Shown here: piece by piece, positions 40,549 through 49,815 of the stretch
Numbering within the stretch: the stretch's first letter is position 1
Layout of the letters: the number at the start of each line of letters is the position of its first letter
From: Phenylobacterium sp.
GTDB taxonomy: Bacteria; Pseudomonadota; Alphaproteobacteria; Caulobacterales; Caulobacteraceae
DNA: 64,000 nucleotides
NCBI RefSeq assembly: GCF_019636135.1
Contig: NZ_JAHBYD010000004.1
Location: forward strand, 1-64,000
Direction of reading: 5' to 3'
Program-made: the position numbers and the translations under genes
The notes under the pieces: generated by a model
Told to the model about the DNA's origin: nothing
Databases searched by the model: none
The model's input: only the letters and a program-made list of their open reading frames with translations

Positions 40549-41556
40549 TCAGCCGTCGTCGTCCTCGTAGCCCACAAGGGCGAGCGCTCGGGCGGGGATG
40601 TCGTGCAGGGTCGCCCAGCGGGCGAGCGCCTCCTCGCGGCCGTGGGTGATCCAGAGCTCGCCGGGGCGCAGTTCGTCCACGGTGGCGGTGAGCTCGTCCC
40701 AGTCGGCGTGGTCGGAAATGACCAGCGGCAGCTCGACGCCGCGCTGGCGGGCGCGAGCGCGGATCTGCATCCAGCCCGAGGCGAAGGCGGCGACCGGCTC
40801 GGGGAAGCGGCGGCTCCAGCGGTCCTGCAGGGCCGACGGCGGGGCGATGATGATCTGGCCGGCGAACTCCGCCTTCTTCGCCGTGGTGGCCGGCGCCAGC
40901 GGGCCGAGGTCGACGCCGTGCTTCCGGTAGAGGGCGTTCAGCCGCTCGAGCGCGCCGTGGACGTAGATCGTCCGGTCCCAGCCCGCCTCGCGCAGCAGGC
41001 GGATGATCCGCTGGGCCTTGCCCAGAGCATAGGCGCCTATGATGTGGCTGCGCTCCGGGAACTGGGCCACCGAGCGCAGCAGCCGCGCGATCTCGGCCTT
41101 GTCGTCGGGATGGCGGAAGACCGGCAGGCCGAACGTCGCCTCGCTGATGAAAACGTCGCACGGCACGGGCTCGAACGGCGGGCAGGTGGGATCGCGCCTT
41201 CGCTTGTAGTCGCCCGAGACCACCATGGTCAGGCCTTTCCACCGCACCACCGCCTGCGCCGAGCCCAGCACGTGGCCGGCCGGGACCAGCGTCACCTCCA
41301 CCCCATTGCGGCTGACCGTCTCGCCGTAGGGCGCGGCCTGCGGCGTATGGGCGAAATCGCGGCCGTAGCGCTCGCCCATGATGTCGAGCGTCTGCGGCGT
41401 CGCCACCACGTTGTAGTGGCCGGCGCGGGCGTGGTCGGCGTGGCCGTGGGTGATCACCGCCCGGTCCACCGGACGGACAGGGTCGATGTAGAAGTCGCCG
41501 GGGGCGCAGTAGAGGCCCTCGGGCTTCGGACAGAGCAGGTCCTGCGGGCGGATCAT
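40549..41556 (-). CDS. Ligase-associated DNA exonuclease (metallo-beta-lactamase fold)
   Basis: A 335-residue MBL/beta-CASP nuclease of the ligase-associated family. Metal-binding motifs are VITHGHADHARAGHYN (HxHxDH), VPAGHVLGSAQAVVRW and VVSGDYKRRRDPTC; beta-CASP parts are IIGAYALGKAQRIIRLL and VISDHADWDEL. It is predicted to cleave DNA or RNA 5' or 3' ends in repair. The start is the ATG at 41556, where homology begins (MIRPQDLLCPKPEGLYCAPG). It is the first gene of the group exonuclease, lipoprotein, ligase. Biochemical activity of this family is poorly described. Confidence 0.92.
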   Translation of the reverse strand: MIRPQDLLCPKPEGLYCAPGDFYIDPVRPVDRAVITHGHADHARAGHYNVVATPQTLDIMGERYGRDFAHTPQAAPYGETVSRNGVEVTLVPAGHVLGSAQAVVRWKGLTMVVSGDYKRRRDPTCPPFEPVPCDVFISEATFGLPVFRHPDDKAEIARLLRSVAQFPERSHIIGAYALGKAQRIIRLLREAGWDRTIYVHGALERLNALYRKHGVDLGPLAPATTAKKAEFAGQIIIAPPSALQDRWSRRFPEPVAAFASGWMQIRARARQRGVELPLVISDHADWDELTATVDELRPGELWITHGREEALARWATLHDIPARALALVGYEDDDG

Positions 41557-41644
41557 CAGGATGGAATGTAGGCGCCGAGGGAAGGCTCCGCCCAGATCGC
41601 GGCTTTGGATTGACTCCGACGATCGGACGCTGCCAACCCGAAGC

Positions 41645-42085
41645 ATGTCCGACTTCCATTCGACACCCCTGCCCGAGAGGTCGCTGATGGCGCCGCACGC
41701 CGACGCGCTGGGCCTCACCCTGGTCTCGATCGAGAAGGGGCGCGGGACGATGTCGGCCCCGTGGCGCGAGGAATTCGTGGGCGACCCGGAAACGGAGGTC
41801 ATCGCCTCGGGCGTCGTCACCGCGCTCATCGACCACACCTGCGGCCTGGCGATCAATTCGGCCATGGGCGAGATGGTCCCGATCGCGACGCTGGACCTGC
41901 GCATCGACTACCTGCGCCCGGCCGCGCCCAGGAGCGGCGTGACCGCCGAGGCCCACGCCTACCGCCTGACCCGCACCGTGGGCTTCGTCCGCGCCGAGGC
42001 CTGGGACGCCGACCGCAACGACCTGGTGGCCACGGCCCAGGCGGCGTTCATGCTCAACACCCGCGCCCAGCCGTTGAAGGGCTGA
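41645..42085 (+). CDS. PaaI-type hotdog thioesterase (first of pair)
   Basis: A 146-residue hotdog-fold protein. The hallmark helix reads ASGVVTALIDHTCGLAINSAMG and the following strands are ATLDLRIDYLRPAAPRSGVT. Such proteins hydrolyse acyl- or aryl-CoA thioesters. The ATG at 41645 (MSDFHSTPLPERS) is preferred over frames running further upstream. A second hotdog gene begins three bases after its stop, so the two are one transcript and may form a heteromer. Confidence 0.85.
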   Translation: MSDFHSTPLPERSLMAPHADALGLTLVSIEKGRGTMSAPWREEFVGDPETEVIASGVVTALIDHTCGLAINSAMGEMVPIATLDLRIDYLRPAAPRSGVTAEAHAYRLTRTVGFVRAEAWDADRNDLVATAQAAFMLNTRAQPLKG

Positions 42086-42088
42086 CCG

Positions 42089-42508
42089 ATGGACGAGGCC
42101 GCGACCCAGAGCCTGGACGCCTTCCTGCAGCGGGCGCCCTACGTCCGCTTCCTCGGCATGCGCGTCGAACTGGCGGGCGACGAGATGACGGCGATCCTGC
42201 CGTTCAGCCGGCATCTGATCGGCAACCCGATGCTGCCGGCGCTGCACGGCGGCGCCATCGGGGCCTTCCTGGAGCTCACGGCGCTGGCCCAGCTCGCAGT
42301 GGCCGACCCCGGCCGCCGCATGCCCAAGACAATCGACATCACCGTCGAATACCTGCGCTCGGGCCGCGCCCAGGACACCTACGCCCGCGCCATCCTGCGC
42401 AAGGTCGGCCGCCGCGTCGCCAACGTGCAGGTCGAAGCCTGGCAGGACAGCCGCGCCCAGCCCATCGCCGGCCTGACCGGCCACTTCCTGATGCGCAACG
42501 AGGGCTGA
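42089..42508 (+). CDS. PaaI-type hotdog thioesterase (second of pair)
   Basis: A 139-residue hotdog protein with the motif LPALHGGAIGAFLELTALAQL, where HGG followed by an acidic residue (E) is typical of PaaI thioesterases, and PKTIDITVEYLRSGRAQDTY. The first gene of the pair has DHTCG instead of HGG, so the two probably differ in activity or substrate. Start spacing of three bases to the preceding stop indicates coupling. A family D repeat follows. Confidence 0.87.
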   Translation: MDEAATQSLDAFLQRAPYVRFLGMRVELAGDEMTAILPFSRHLIGNPMLPALHGGAIGAFLELTALAQLAVADPGRRMPKTIDITVEYLRSGRAQDTYARAILRKVGRRVANVQVEAWQDSRAQPIAGLTGHFLMRNEG

Positions 42509-42522
42509 CGCCCAAACCTGAT

Positions 42523-42650
42523 CGTCATGGCCCGGCTTGTCCGGGCCACCCATTGGGCTGTGACTTTGGGTCGATGTGGAGCAGCACCGCCGCGAACGCG
42601 CACTCGCCTCACAGCCCAATGGGTCCCCCGGACAAGCCGGGGGATGACGA
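42523..42650. repeat. Family D palindrome, intergenic copy
   Basis: Same arms as at 32004-32130 (CGTCATGGCCCGGCTTGTCC at 42523-42542 and GACAAGCCGGGGGATGACGA ending 42650), with a different loop. It lies between the convergent thioesterase and PhnD-like genes and probably forms a shared 3' hairpin. Confidence 0.85.
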
Positions 42651-42670
42651 GCGGGGGTGCGGAGTGAAGG

Positions 42671-43663
42671 TTAGCTGGCGGGCGCCGCCGCGCGCTCCTT
42701 GGCGATCTCGGCCAGGGCGGCTTCCGCCTTCTGCTCAGCGGCGGCGTCCTTGCGATTGCGGGCTTCGATGAGCTGGGCGGTGGCTTCCATCTCGCGCACG
42801 GGCAGGAGGTGGCTGTCGTCGGCGGCCTTGAACGGGAGCGTCTGGATCTTCTCCAGCACCGCGCGCTGGCGGGCGGCCTCGGGCGTGTCGCCGACGCCGT
42901 AGCCGAACATGAAGTCGGCGATCTGGCGGGCCAGCTCGGGGTCGAGGTCCTTGCGCCAGACGATCGGGTCCTCGGGGATGCGCGGCGAGCGCCAGACGAT
43001 CTCGACGTTCTGCATCGTCTTCCGGGCGATGTCGGTGTCCAGCAGGCCCAGCCGCTCCATCGAGGCGGTGTTGTTGGTGGCCGCGTCCAGCAGCCCGCCC
43101 GCCACCGAGAACAGGTTCGTCTCGTGGTTGGACGAGCGCACGGTCTTGAAGCACGACGCCGGGTCGATCTTCTTCGGCGCGAACAGGTAGGTCATCGGCG
43201 CCAGCGTGCCCGACGTCGACTTGGGGTCGCCCATGCCGAAGTTCAGGGTCCTGTCGCACGCCAGGATCCTGTCGAGGGTCAGCCCCGAGCCCTTCCGGAC
43301 GATGATCACCGCCTCGTAGCCGTCGACGCCCGAGGGGTTCACGGAGCGCGCGAAGACCACCCCGTTCGCACGCCGCACGGCCTCCAGGCCCGACTGGTTG
43401 GTGAACCAGCCGAGGTCGGTCTGCCGGAAGCGCATCGCCTCGATCAGGGCGGTGTAGTTCGAGCCGTAGAAGGCCTTCACCGGCCGCCCCAGGGCCTTCG
43501 ACATGTCCGCCAGGAACGGCGTCCAGTCCTTCTCGGCGCTGGCCTGGCTCTCGGCCGACAGGATCGAGAAGACGATCTCCTTGCGCACGGGCTCCTTGGC
43601 CGGCTGCGAGCAGGCGGCGAGCGAGGCCGCGGCGGCGAGCGCCAGGATCAGTCTGCGGTTCAT
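42671..43663 (-). CDS. PhnD-like phosphate/phosphonate ABC substrate-binding lipoprotein
   Basis: A 330-residue periplasmic binding protein with a lipoprotein signal ([11 protein letters not shown], Cys at 18). The type II fold shows [68 protein letters not shown] and [22 protein letters not shown], all typical of PhnD/PtxB binding proteins. No ABC permease or ATPase accompanies it, so it is an orphan binding protein or works with a transporter elsewhere. Its start overlaps the preceding gene (ATGA), third in an operon headed by phoD. Confidence 0.9.
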   Translation of the reverse strand: MNRRLILALAAAASLAACSQPAKEPVRKEIVFSILSAESQASAEKDWTPFLADMSKALGRPVKAFYGSNYTALIEAMRFRQTDLGWFTNQSGLEAVRRANGVVFARSVNPSGVDGYEAVIIVRKGSGLTLDRILACDRTLNFGMGDPKSTSGTLAPMTYLFAPKKIDPASCFKTVRSSNHETNLFSVAGGLLDAATNNTASMERLGLLDTDIARKTMQNVEIVWRSPRIPEDPIVWRKDLDPELARQIADFMFGYGVGDTPEAARQRAVLEKIQTLPFKAADDSHLLPVREMEATAQLIEARNRKDAAAEQKAEAALAEIAKERAAAPAS

Positions 43664-44418
43664 TTCCCCTCCACCGGCGGCAGCCGGAACCCCACGATCT
43701 CACGGCTGGCCCGATTCACCCCGAACATCACGCCCGCATCGCTGCGGTCGAAGGCGACGGCCTGGCCGTTGACGGGGATCGCAATGGTCGCGACGCGCTT
43801 CATGACGCCGCCGCCCTTCGGGACCTCGAGCACGTAGAGCTCGGGATGGTCGTGGCCGGTGACGTAGAGCCGCCCGTCCGCGCCGAACGACCCGCCCGAA
43901 TTGCTCCGGGGCGCGAACCGCGCCAGCACGTCGGCCGGGAAGGTCCAGGTCTCGTGCGCCCGCCACTGGTCGTCGAAGCGGACGACCTTGGTGGTGCGGT
44001 GGTCGCGGCCCGGCTCGCCGCCCTTGCCGTCGTAGTTGGCGAAGCCCGCGAACCACGAGCCCTCCCGGCGGTCGACCCAGGTGATCGAGCCGCGTTGCTG
44101 GCCCAGCGGCACGGTGCGCAGGTGCGCCAGCGTCTGGGGGTCGAACACCTCCACCTGGCTGACCATCGGCGTGGCCGGATAGTTCGACGCCGCACACACC
44201 AGTTCGCGGCCGATCGCGGCGCACGAGTTCATGTGCGGGAACTTGCCCGGATCGCCCTCGAACGCGCCCACCCGCTTGCCGGTCCTGCGGTCGTACTTGG
44301 CGATGGTAGAGTTATCGACCGCATAGATGGCGTGGGCGTCGACGGCGACGCCCTGGTTGGCTTCCCGCGCGGGCAGGCGGGCCAGCGTCACGGCGGCGGC
44401 GAAGAGGATCTCAAGCAC
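43660..44418 (-). CDS. Predicted secreted beta-propeller-like protein of unknown function
   Basis: A 252-residue protein with a short hydrophobic N-terminus ([15 protein letters not shown]) that may be an export signal. The body has repeated blade-like motifs such as [57 protein letters not shown] and [20 protein letters not shown], which resemble phytase-like or SMP-30-like propellers. It overlaps phoD by eight bases and phnD-like by four, so it belongs to a phosphate-scavenging operon and may handle an organophosphate. No family name can be given. Confidence 0.8.
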   Translation of the reverse strand: MLEILFAAAVTLARLPAREANQGVAVDAHAIYAVDNSTIAKYDRRTGKRVGAFEGDPGKFPHMNSCAAIGRELVCAASNYPATPMVSQVEVFDPQTLAHLRTVPLGQQRGSITWVDRREGSWFAGFANYDGKGGEPGRDHRTTKVVRFDDQWRAHETWTFPADVLARFAPRSNSGGSFGADGRLYVTGHDHPELYVLEVPKGGGVMKRVATIAIPVNGQAVAFDRSDAGVMFGVNRASREIVGFRLPPVEGK

Positions 44419-45937
44419 GCTTCAATCCGGGCTGGCCGGCCTCCACGACGAACCTGGCCAGGTCATTGACCGGCGACTTGGGCGTGAATGCGTTCTCCAC
44501 GCCGCGGAAGGTGACCTCGCAGGCCTTGGCCGTGAGTTCGACGCGGCCGTAGCCGCGCCTCTGGCCCTCGGCATACTTCAGGTGCGGGTTGCGCGCGAGG
44601 CCGGCGGCCAGCGCCTCGTTGCCCGCGCCCAGCGAACTGATCGAGCCGCCGACGAATTCGCTGGCGATCGGCTGGCCGGGCGCGAGGCCGAGGTCGCCCG
44701 CGAAGAAGCAGTGGATGTCGCCGCCCAGCGCGATCGGGTTCGGCGTCCTCGCGTCGCGCCAGGTTTCGAGGATGCGGCGCCGCGTCTGGGCGTAGCCGTC
44801 CCAGCCGTCGTTGGACACGCGGCCGTCCTCCAGCTTCAGCTCGCCCATCAGGTACTGCTGGGCCAGCACGTTCCAGCGCGCGGGGCTCTGCTTCAGCCGG
44901 CCCTGCAGCCACCGCTCCTGCGGCCTGCCCAGCAGCGAGCGGCGCGGGTTCGTCCGGTCGGGGCAGTCGTAGGGGATGCGCTTGCCGTCGGAGACGGCGT
45001 CGCAGGTGCGGTGGTCGCGCTCCTGTCGGGTGTCGAGGAAGCTGAAGCGGGCCAGGTTCCCCCAGTCCAGCGCGCGGTAGAGCTGCATGTCGGGCCCGAC
45101 CGGGATCTGGCGGCGGCGCAGCGGCATGTTCTCGAAGTAGGCCTGGTAGGCGGCGGTGCGGCGGCGCAGGAACGTCTTCGGGTCGGGGTTCGAGCGGTCC
45201 TGGTCGTCGCCGTAGTCGTTGACCACCTCGTGGTCGTCCCAGATCGTCATCCAGGGCGCGGCGGCGTGGGCGGCCTGGAGGTCGGCGTCGGCGCGGTACC
45301 AGGCGTAGCGCTGGCGGTAGCCGGCGAGGTCGACGGGCTCGGTCGGCGGATGGGCCCGGAGCGCCCCCTTCGTGGCGGCGCCCTCGTAGATGTAGTCGCC
45401 CAGGAACAGCACCAGGTCGGGCCGCTCCTGGGCGATCGCGGCGTGGGCGGAATAGAAGCCGGCCTCGTACTTCTGGCAGGACCCGTAGGCGAGCGTCAGC
45501 TTCTCCACCGCCGCTCCGGCCAACGGCGCCGTCCGCGTGCGCCCGACCGGGCTCGCGTGGCCGCCGGCCTGGAAGCGGTAGAAGTACTCGCGGTCGGGCT
45601 TCAGGCCGGCGACCTCGACATGCACCGAGTGGCCGCCCTCGGGCACGGCCAGCGCCTCGCCCTTGCGGACCACGCGGTCCATGGCGTCGTCCTCGGCGAC
45701 TTCCCAGGCCACCACCACCGGCGCGCGGCCCATGCCGTAGTCCGGCTCGCGCGGCTTCGGCGCGATGCGCGTCCAGAGGACCACGCCGTCGGCGGTCGGC
45801 TCGCCCGAGGCGATCCCGACGCCGAAGGGATCGTCGGCCATCCGCGCCTGGGCGGCGGCCGAGGTCCAGGCCGCCGGCGTCAGCGCCAGGCCGGCCAGCC
45901 ATGCGGCCTGGGTCAATAGGTGGCGGCGCGACGTCAT
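44411..45937 (-). CDS. phoD: PhoD-family alkaline phosphatase/phosphodiesterase
   Basis: A 508-residue Tat-exported phosphatase. The twin-arginine signal is SRRHLLTQAAWLAGLALTPA. The metal-binding region shows LTLAYGSCQKYEAGFYSAHA, LVLFLGDYIYEG, WMTIWDDHEVVNDYGDDQD, WNVLAQQYLMGEL and IALGGDIHCFF, as in Bacillus PhoD (Fe/Ca-dependent). It frees phosphate from organic esters in the periplasm. The ATG at 45937 follows AGGAGAGG. A CCGTCAT half-site lies near 45985 on the minus strand, but a complete Pho box was not found. Confidence 0.95.
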   Translation of the reverse strand: MTSRRHLLTQAAWLAGLALTPAAWTSAAAQARMADDPFGVGIASGEPTADGVVLWTRIAPKPREPDYGMGRAPVVVAWEVAEDDAMDRVVRKGEALAVPEGGHSVHVEVAGLKPDREYFYRFQAGGHASPVGRTRTAPLAGAAVEKLTLAYGSCQKYEAGFYSAHAAIAQERPDLVLFLGDYIYEGAATKGALRAHPPTEPVDLAGYRQRYAWYRADADLQAAHAAAPWMTIWDDHEVVNDYGDDQDRSNPDPKTFLRRRTAAYQAYFENMPLRRRQIPVGPDMQLYRALDWGNLARFSFLDTRQERDHRTCDAVSDGKRIPYDCPDRTNPRRSLLGRPQERWLQGRLKQSPARWNVLAQQYLMGELKLEDGRVSNDGWDGYAQTRRRILETWRDARTPNPIALGGDIHCFFAGDLGLAPGQPIASEFVGGSISSLGAGNEALAAGLARNPHLKYAEGQRRGYGRVELTAKACEVTFRGVENAFTPKSPVNDLARFVVEAGQPGLKRA

Positions 45938-46023
45938 GGGCCTCTCCTTCGGAACGCGGCCGAGCTTAGACCTCACGGGATGACGGTTGCACCCGTCCCG
46001 CGCGCGCTGTAGGCCGCGCGGCT

Positions 46024-47721
46024 ATGTTGACCGGCCCAGACCTGCGAGGACTCTCGCACCAGGCGCGCGAGGCCAGGAGCTGGCCGTTCGAACAGGCGCG
46101 CCTGCTGCTCGACCGCATCACCCGCCTGCGCCTCACCGACGCCGAGCGCGACCTCGCCGCGGCCCTCTTCGCCCAGGGCAAGTTCGCCGAGGCCGTCCAG
46201 GCCCTGCCGGCGCTCCAGAAGCCCGTCGTCTTCCAGTGCGGCTATGGCGCCAGCGGCCTGCCGCACCTGGGCACCTTCGGCGAGGCGACCCGGCCGACCA
46301 TCGTGCGCAACGCCTTCCGCGCGCTGACCGAGGACGCGATCCCGACCCAGCTCATCGTCTTCTCCGACGACATGGACGGGCTGCGGAAGATCCCGGACAA
46401 CGTGCCCAACCGCGAGATGCTGGAGGAGGATCGCGACAAGCCCGTCACGTCCGTCCGTGACCCGTTCGGCGAGCACGAGAGCTTCGGCGCGCACAACAAC
46501 GCCCGCCTGCGCGCGTTCCTCGACGGCTTCGGCTTCGAGTACACCTTCATGAGCTCGACCGAGACCTACAAGTCGGGCCGGTTCGACGAGGTGCTGCTGC
46601 GCATCCTGGACCGTTTCGACGCCGTCCAGGCGATCATGCTGCCGACGCTGGGCGAGGAGCGGCGCGCCACCTACTCGCCCTTCCTGCCGATCAGCCCGAA
46701 GACCGGCCGGGTGCTGCAGGCGCCGACCGTGGCCCGAGACGTCGAGAAGGGCACGATCACCTTCCCCGACGAGGACGGGACGCTGACCGAGGTCCCCGTC
46801 ACCGGCGGCCACGTCAAGCTGCAATGGCGGCCCGACTGGGCGGCGCGCTGGACGGCGCTGGAGGTCGACTTCGAGGCCTCGGGCAAGGACCTGGTGGATT
46901 CGGTGCGCGTCTCGAACCGCATCGTGAAGGCGCTGGGCGCCGAGCCGCCGGAGGCCTTCCACTACGAGCTCTTCATGGACGAGAACAACCAGAAGATCTC
47001 GAAGTCCAAGGGCAACGGCCTGACCATCGAGGAGTGGCTGCGCTACGGCGCGCCCGAGAGTCTGACCTATTACATGTATCAGTCGCCGAAGTCGGCGAAG
47101 CGGCTCTTCTTCGACGTGATCCCGAAGGCGACCGACGAGTACCTGCAGCAGCTCGACGCGCTGATCCGCAAGAAGGCGGAAGGGGACAACGCCGCCCAGC
47201 TCGACAACCCGGCCTGGCACGTCCACCGGGGCGACCCGCCGGCGAAGGGCTCGCCGGTCAGCTTCTCGCTGCTGCTGAACCTGGTCTCGGCCGCCGACGC
47301 CTCGACCAAGGACCTGCTGTGGGCCTTCATCGCGCGCTACCTGCCGGGCGCGACGCCCGAGAGCGAGCCGCTGCTCGACAGGCTCGCCGGCTACGCGATC
47401 AACTACTACGAGGACTTCGTGAAGCCCGCGAAGCGCTTCCGCGCGCCCACCGATCAGGAGCGCGCGGCGATGGAGGCGCTGGTCGCGAAGCTCAGGGACC
47501 TGCCCGCCGGCGCCGACGCCGAGGCGATCCAGAACGAGGTGTTCGAGGTCGGCAAGGCCGCCGGCTTCGAGCCGCTGCGCGCCTGGTTCAGCGCCCTCTA
47601 CGAGGTGCTGCTGGGCCAGAGCCAGGGGCCGCGGTTCGGCAGCTTCGTCGCCATCTTCGGCGTCGACCGCACCATCGACCTCATCGAGCGCGCCCTGGCC
47701 GGCGAGCTGGTCGCCGCCTGA
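46024..47721 (+). CDS. lysK: Class I lysyl-tRNA synthetase
   Basis: A 565-residue class I LysRS, unrelated to the class II LysS/LysU of E. coli, and typical of alphaproteobacteria, archaea and spirochaetes. The HIGH-type motif is CGYGASGLPHLGTFGEATR and the KMSKS-type motif is DENNQKISKSKGNG. The C-terminal alpha-helix cage domain binds the anticodon. Cytoplasmic. The start at 46024 gives a protein of usual length; ribosome site is weak. Divergent from phoD, with an 86-bp gap. Confidence 0.96.
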   Translation: MLTGPDLRGLSHQAREARSWPFEQARLLLDRITRLRLTDAERDLAAALFAQGKFAEAVQALPALQKPVVFQCGYGASGLPHLGTFGEATRPTIVRNAFRALTEDAIPTQLIVFSDDMDGLRKIPDNVPNREMLEEDRDKPVTSVRDPFGEHESFGAHNNARLRAFLDGFGFEYTFMSSTETYKSGRFDEVLLRILDRFDAVQAIMLPTLGEERRATYSPFLPISPKTGRVLQAPTVARDVEKGTITFPDEDGTLTEVPVTGGHVKLQWRPDWAARWTALEVDFEASGKDLVDSVRVSNRIVKALGAEPPEAFHYELFMDENNQKISKSKGNGLTIEEWLRYGAPESLTYYMYQSPKSAKRLFFDVIPKATDEYLQQLDALIRKKAEGDNAAQLDNPAWHVHRGDPPAKGSPVSFSLLLNLVSAADASTKDLLWAFIARYLPGATPESEPLLDRLAGYAINYYEDFVKPAKRFRAPTDQERAAMEALVAKLRDLPAGADAEAIQNEVFEVGKAAGFEPLRAWFSALYEVLLGQSQGPRFGSFVAIFGVDRTIDLIERALAGELVAA

Positions 47722-47761
47722 GGAAGAACCGCGGAAGAACGCGGAAGTGCGCTGGCGCGCT

Positions 47762-48970
47762 TCAGAGCACGCCGGCGGCGCGCAGGTCCTTGAGCCTGGC
47801 CGACGACAGGCCGGCGCGCTCGGCCAGCACCGCGTCGGTGTGCTCGCCCAGGGCCGGCCCCGGCCAGCGCACGCGCCCCGGCGTCGCCGACAGCTTCGGG
47901 AAGGCGTTCTGCATGCGGATCGGGCCGAAGACGCCGTGGTCGACCGTCACGATCGAGTCCCGCGCCGCGAACTGCGGATCCTCCAGCATGTCGGGCGCGC
48001 GGTAGACCCGGCTGCACGGCACGCCCTTCGCCTCCAGCAGCGCCAGCAGGTCGCCCAGGTCGTGGGTCGACGTCCAGGCCGCGATGATCCCGTCCAGCTC
48101 GGTCTGGTTCACGCCGCGGCTCGCGTGGTCCACGAACTTCGGGTCGGTCTTCAGGTCGGGTCGCCCCATCGCCTCGGTGAGGCGCGCGTAGACGTTGTCG
48201 CCGTTGCCCCCGATCAGGATCATCTGGCCGTTCCTGCAGGGGTAGGCGTTCGACGGCGCGATGCCCGGCAGCACCGAACCCGACCGCTCGCGGGTGTAGC
48301 CGGTGATGTCGTACTCGGTGATCAGGTTCTCCATCACGCCCAGCACGCTCTCGTACAGCGCCGCGTCGATCACCTGGCCCTGGCCGGTCCGCTCGCGGTG
48401 GTGCAGCGCCATGGTGATCCCCATGACCGCGTGCATGGCCGCCAGGCTGTCGCCGATCGAGATGCCCGCCCGCGCCGGCGGCCGGTCGGGCTCGCCGGTC
48501 ACGTGGCGCAGGCCGCCCATCGCCTCGCCGATCAGGCCGTAGCCGGCGCGCTGCGCATAGGGGCCCGTCTGCCCGAAGCCCGAGACGCGGGCCATGATCA
48601 GCCGTGGGTTGATGGCGGAGAGCGCCTCGTAGCTCATCCCCCACTTCTCCATGGCGCCCGGCCGGAAGTTCTCGATCAGGACGTCGGCCTTGCTGATCAA
48701 CGCCCTCGCCAGCGCCTGGCCCTCGGGCTTGCGCAGGTCGATGCCCACCGACTTCTTGTTGCGGCCGATCACCGGCCACCAGGGCGACAGGCCCTTGGGC
48801 AGGCTGCGGCCCCACTGGCGCATCGGGTCGCCGGTCCTGGGGTCCTCGATCTTGATCACCTCGGCGCCGAAGTCGCCCAGGATCTGGCCGCAGAAGGGGC
48901 CGGCGATGAGCGTGCCCATCTCGATCACGACGAGGTCGGAGAGCGGGCCTGCGGGTGCGGTCTCGGTCAT
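47762..48970 (-). CDS. CaiB/BaiF family III CoA transferase
   Basis: A 402-residue family III CoA transferase. Typical sequence parts are VVIEMGTLIAGPFCGQILGDFGAEVIKIEDP, GRNKKSVGIDLRKPEGQALARAL, DVLIENFRPGAMEKWGMSYE and GRNGQM-like NAYPCRNGQMILIGGNGDN. These enzymes move CoA between carboxylic acids (e.g. formyl, succinyl, carnitine). Substrate unknown; no dedicated pathway genes surround it. The ATG at 48970 has AAGG eight bases upstream and is preferred to a GTG two codons earlier. Confidence 0.92.
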   Translation of the reverse strand: MTETAPAGPLSDLVVIEMGTLIAGPFCGQILGDFGAEVIKIEDPRTGDPMRQWGRSLPKGLSPWWPVIGRNKKSVGIDLRKPEGQALARALISKADVLIENFRPGAMEKWGMSYEALSAINPRLIMARVSGFGQTGPYAQRAGYGLIGEAMGGLRHVTGEPDRPPARAGISIGDSLAAMHAVMGITMALHHRERTGQGQVIDAALYESVLGVMENLITEYDITGYTRERSGSVLPGIAPSNAYPCRNGQMILIGGNGDNVYARLTEAMGRPDLKTDPKFVDHASRGVNQTELDGIIAAWTSTHDLGDLLALLEAKGVPCSRVYRAPDMLEDPQFAARDSIVTVDHGVFGPIRMQNAFPKLSATPGRVRWPGPALGEHTDAVLAERAGLSSARLKDLRAAGVL

Positions 48971-49188
48971 GCCCACGCCTTAGCGGCCCGGACGCGCCGT
49001 CGTGAAGCCCGTTTAGGTTTGCGGCGCGTCAAATCATGGATGTGGGCGGACGCCCCCTAGTCCACCGATGCAACGCCGGCCGGCCTCCAATTCCCCAACG
49101 GCGCGCATGCGGTAGCCTGCATCGGCGCCGTGATGCACAATCCCCTTGCGAACCGTCAGGCCGTCGGCGAGTGGGGCGTTCCGAGCGC

Positions 49189-49815
49189 ATGATGAAGATC
49201 ATGATCGTCGATGACCACGCGCTGGTCCGACAGGGCGTTTCGGCCCTGCTGGAGCGGGAGGCCGGCGGCGCGACGGTGCTCCAGGCCCGCCACAGCGCCG
49301 AGGCGCTCGATCTCTCGGCCGCCAACGACGACCTCGACGTCGTCCTGCTCGACCTTTCGATGCCCGGCATGGACGGCATCGCCGCCCTGCGCGAGTTCGG
49401 CCGCCAGCGCCCGACGCTGCCCGTGATCGTGTTGAGCGCGTCCGAGGACCCGGCCCTGGCGCGGCGCGCCTTCGCGGCCGGCGCGCTGGGCTATGTGCCG
49501 AAGTCGGCGACCGCTGAGACCCTGCTGGCCGCGGTCAGCCTGGTGCTGCGGGGCGAGACCTTCGTCCCGTCGCTGGTGCTGCGCGCGCCCGACGCCGACG
49601 CACCCGCGCCGCCGCCGGGCGGTTCGAACCTCACCCACCGCCAGGCCGAGGTGCTGCGGCACCTGGGCGAGGGACTGTCGAACAAGGTGATCGCGTACCG
49701 CATGGGCGTCTCGGAGAAGACCATCAAGGCGCATGTGACCGGCGTGCTGCGCGCCATGGCGGCGGACGACCGCGTCGGCGCGGTCCGGTCGGCCCGGGCG
49801 GCGGGGCTGATCTAG
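49189..49815 (+). CDS. NarL/FixJ-family response regulator
   Basis: A 208-residue regulator. The receiver domain shows MKIMIVDDHALVRQGVSALL, the phospho-acceptor Asp in DVVLLDLSMPGMDGI and GALGYVPKSA. A LuxR-type helix-turn-helix follows: LTHRQAEVLRHLGEGLSNKVIAYRMGVSEKTIKAHVTGVLRAM. Its stop overlaps by four bases the stop of the hybrid kinase on the other strand, and the two genes probably form a pair. The tandem ATG at 49189/49192 gives MMKIM; either could start. No operon partner downstream. Confidence 0.92.
   Translation: MMKIMIVDDHALVRQGVSALLEREAGGATVLQARHSAEALDLSAANDDLDVVLLDLSMPGMDGIAALREFGRQRPTLPVIVLSASEDPALARRAFAAGALGYVPKSATAETLLAAVSLVLRGETFVPSLVLRAPDADAPAPPPGGSNLTHRQAEVLRHLGEGLSNKVIAYRMGVSEKTIKAHVTGVLRAMAADDRVGAVRSARAAGLI

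Noticed and set aside
40493..42619. Long minus-strand frame covering the thioesterase pair and exonuclease in another phase
   Set aside because: No motifs, and it reads through a family D repeat; the thioesterase and exonuclease frames are well supported.
45938..46023. Pho box upstream of phoD
   Set aside because: Only one CCGTCAT half-site found; the second half does not match.
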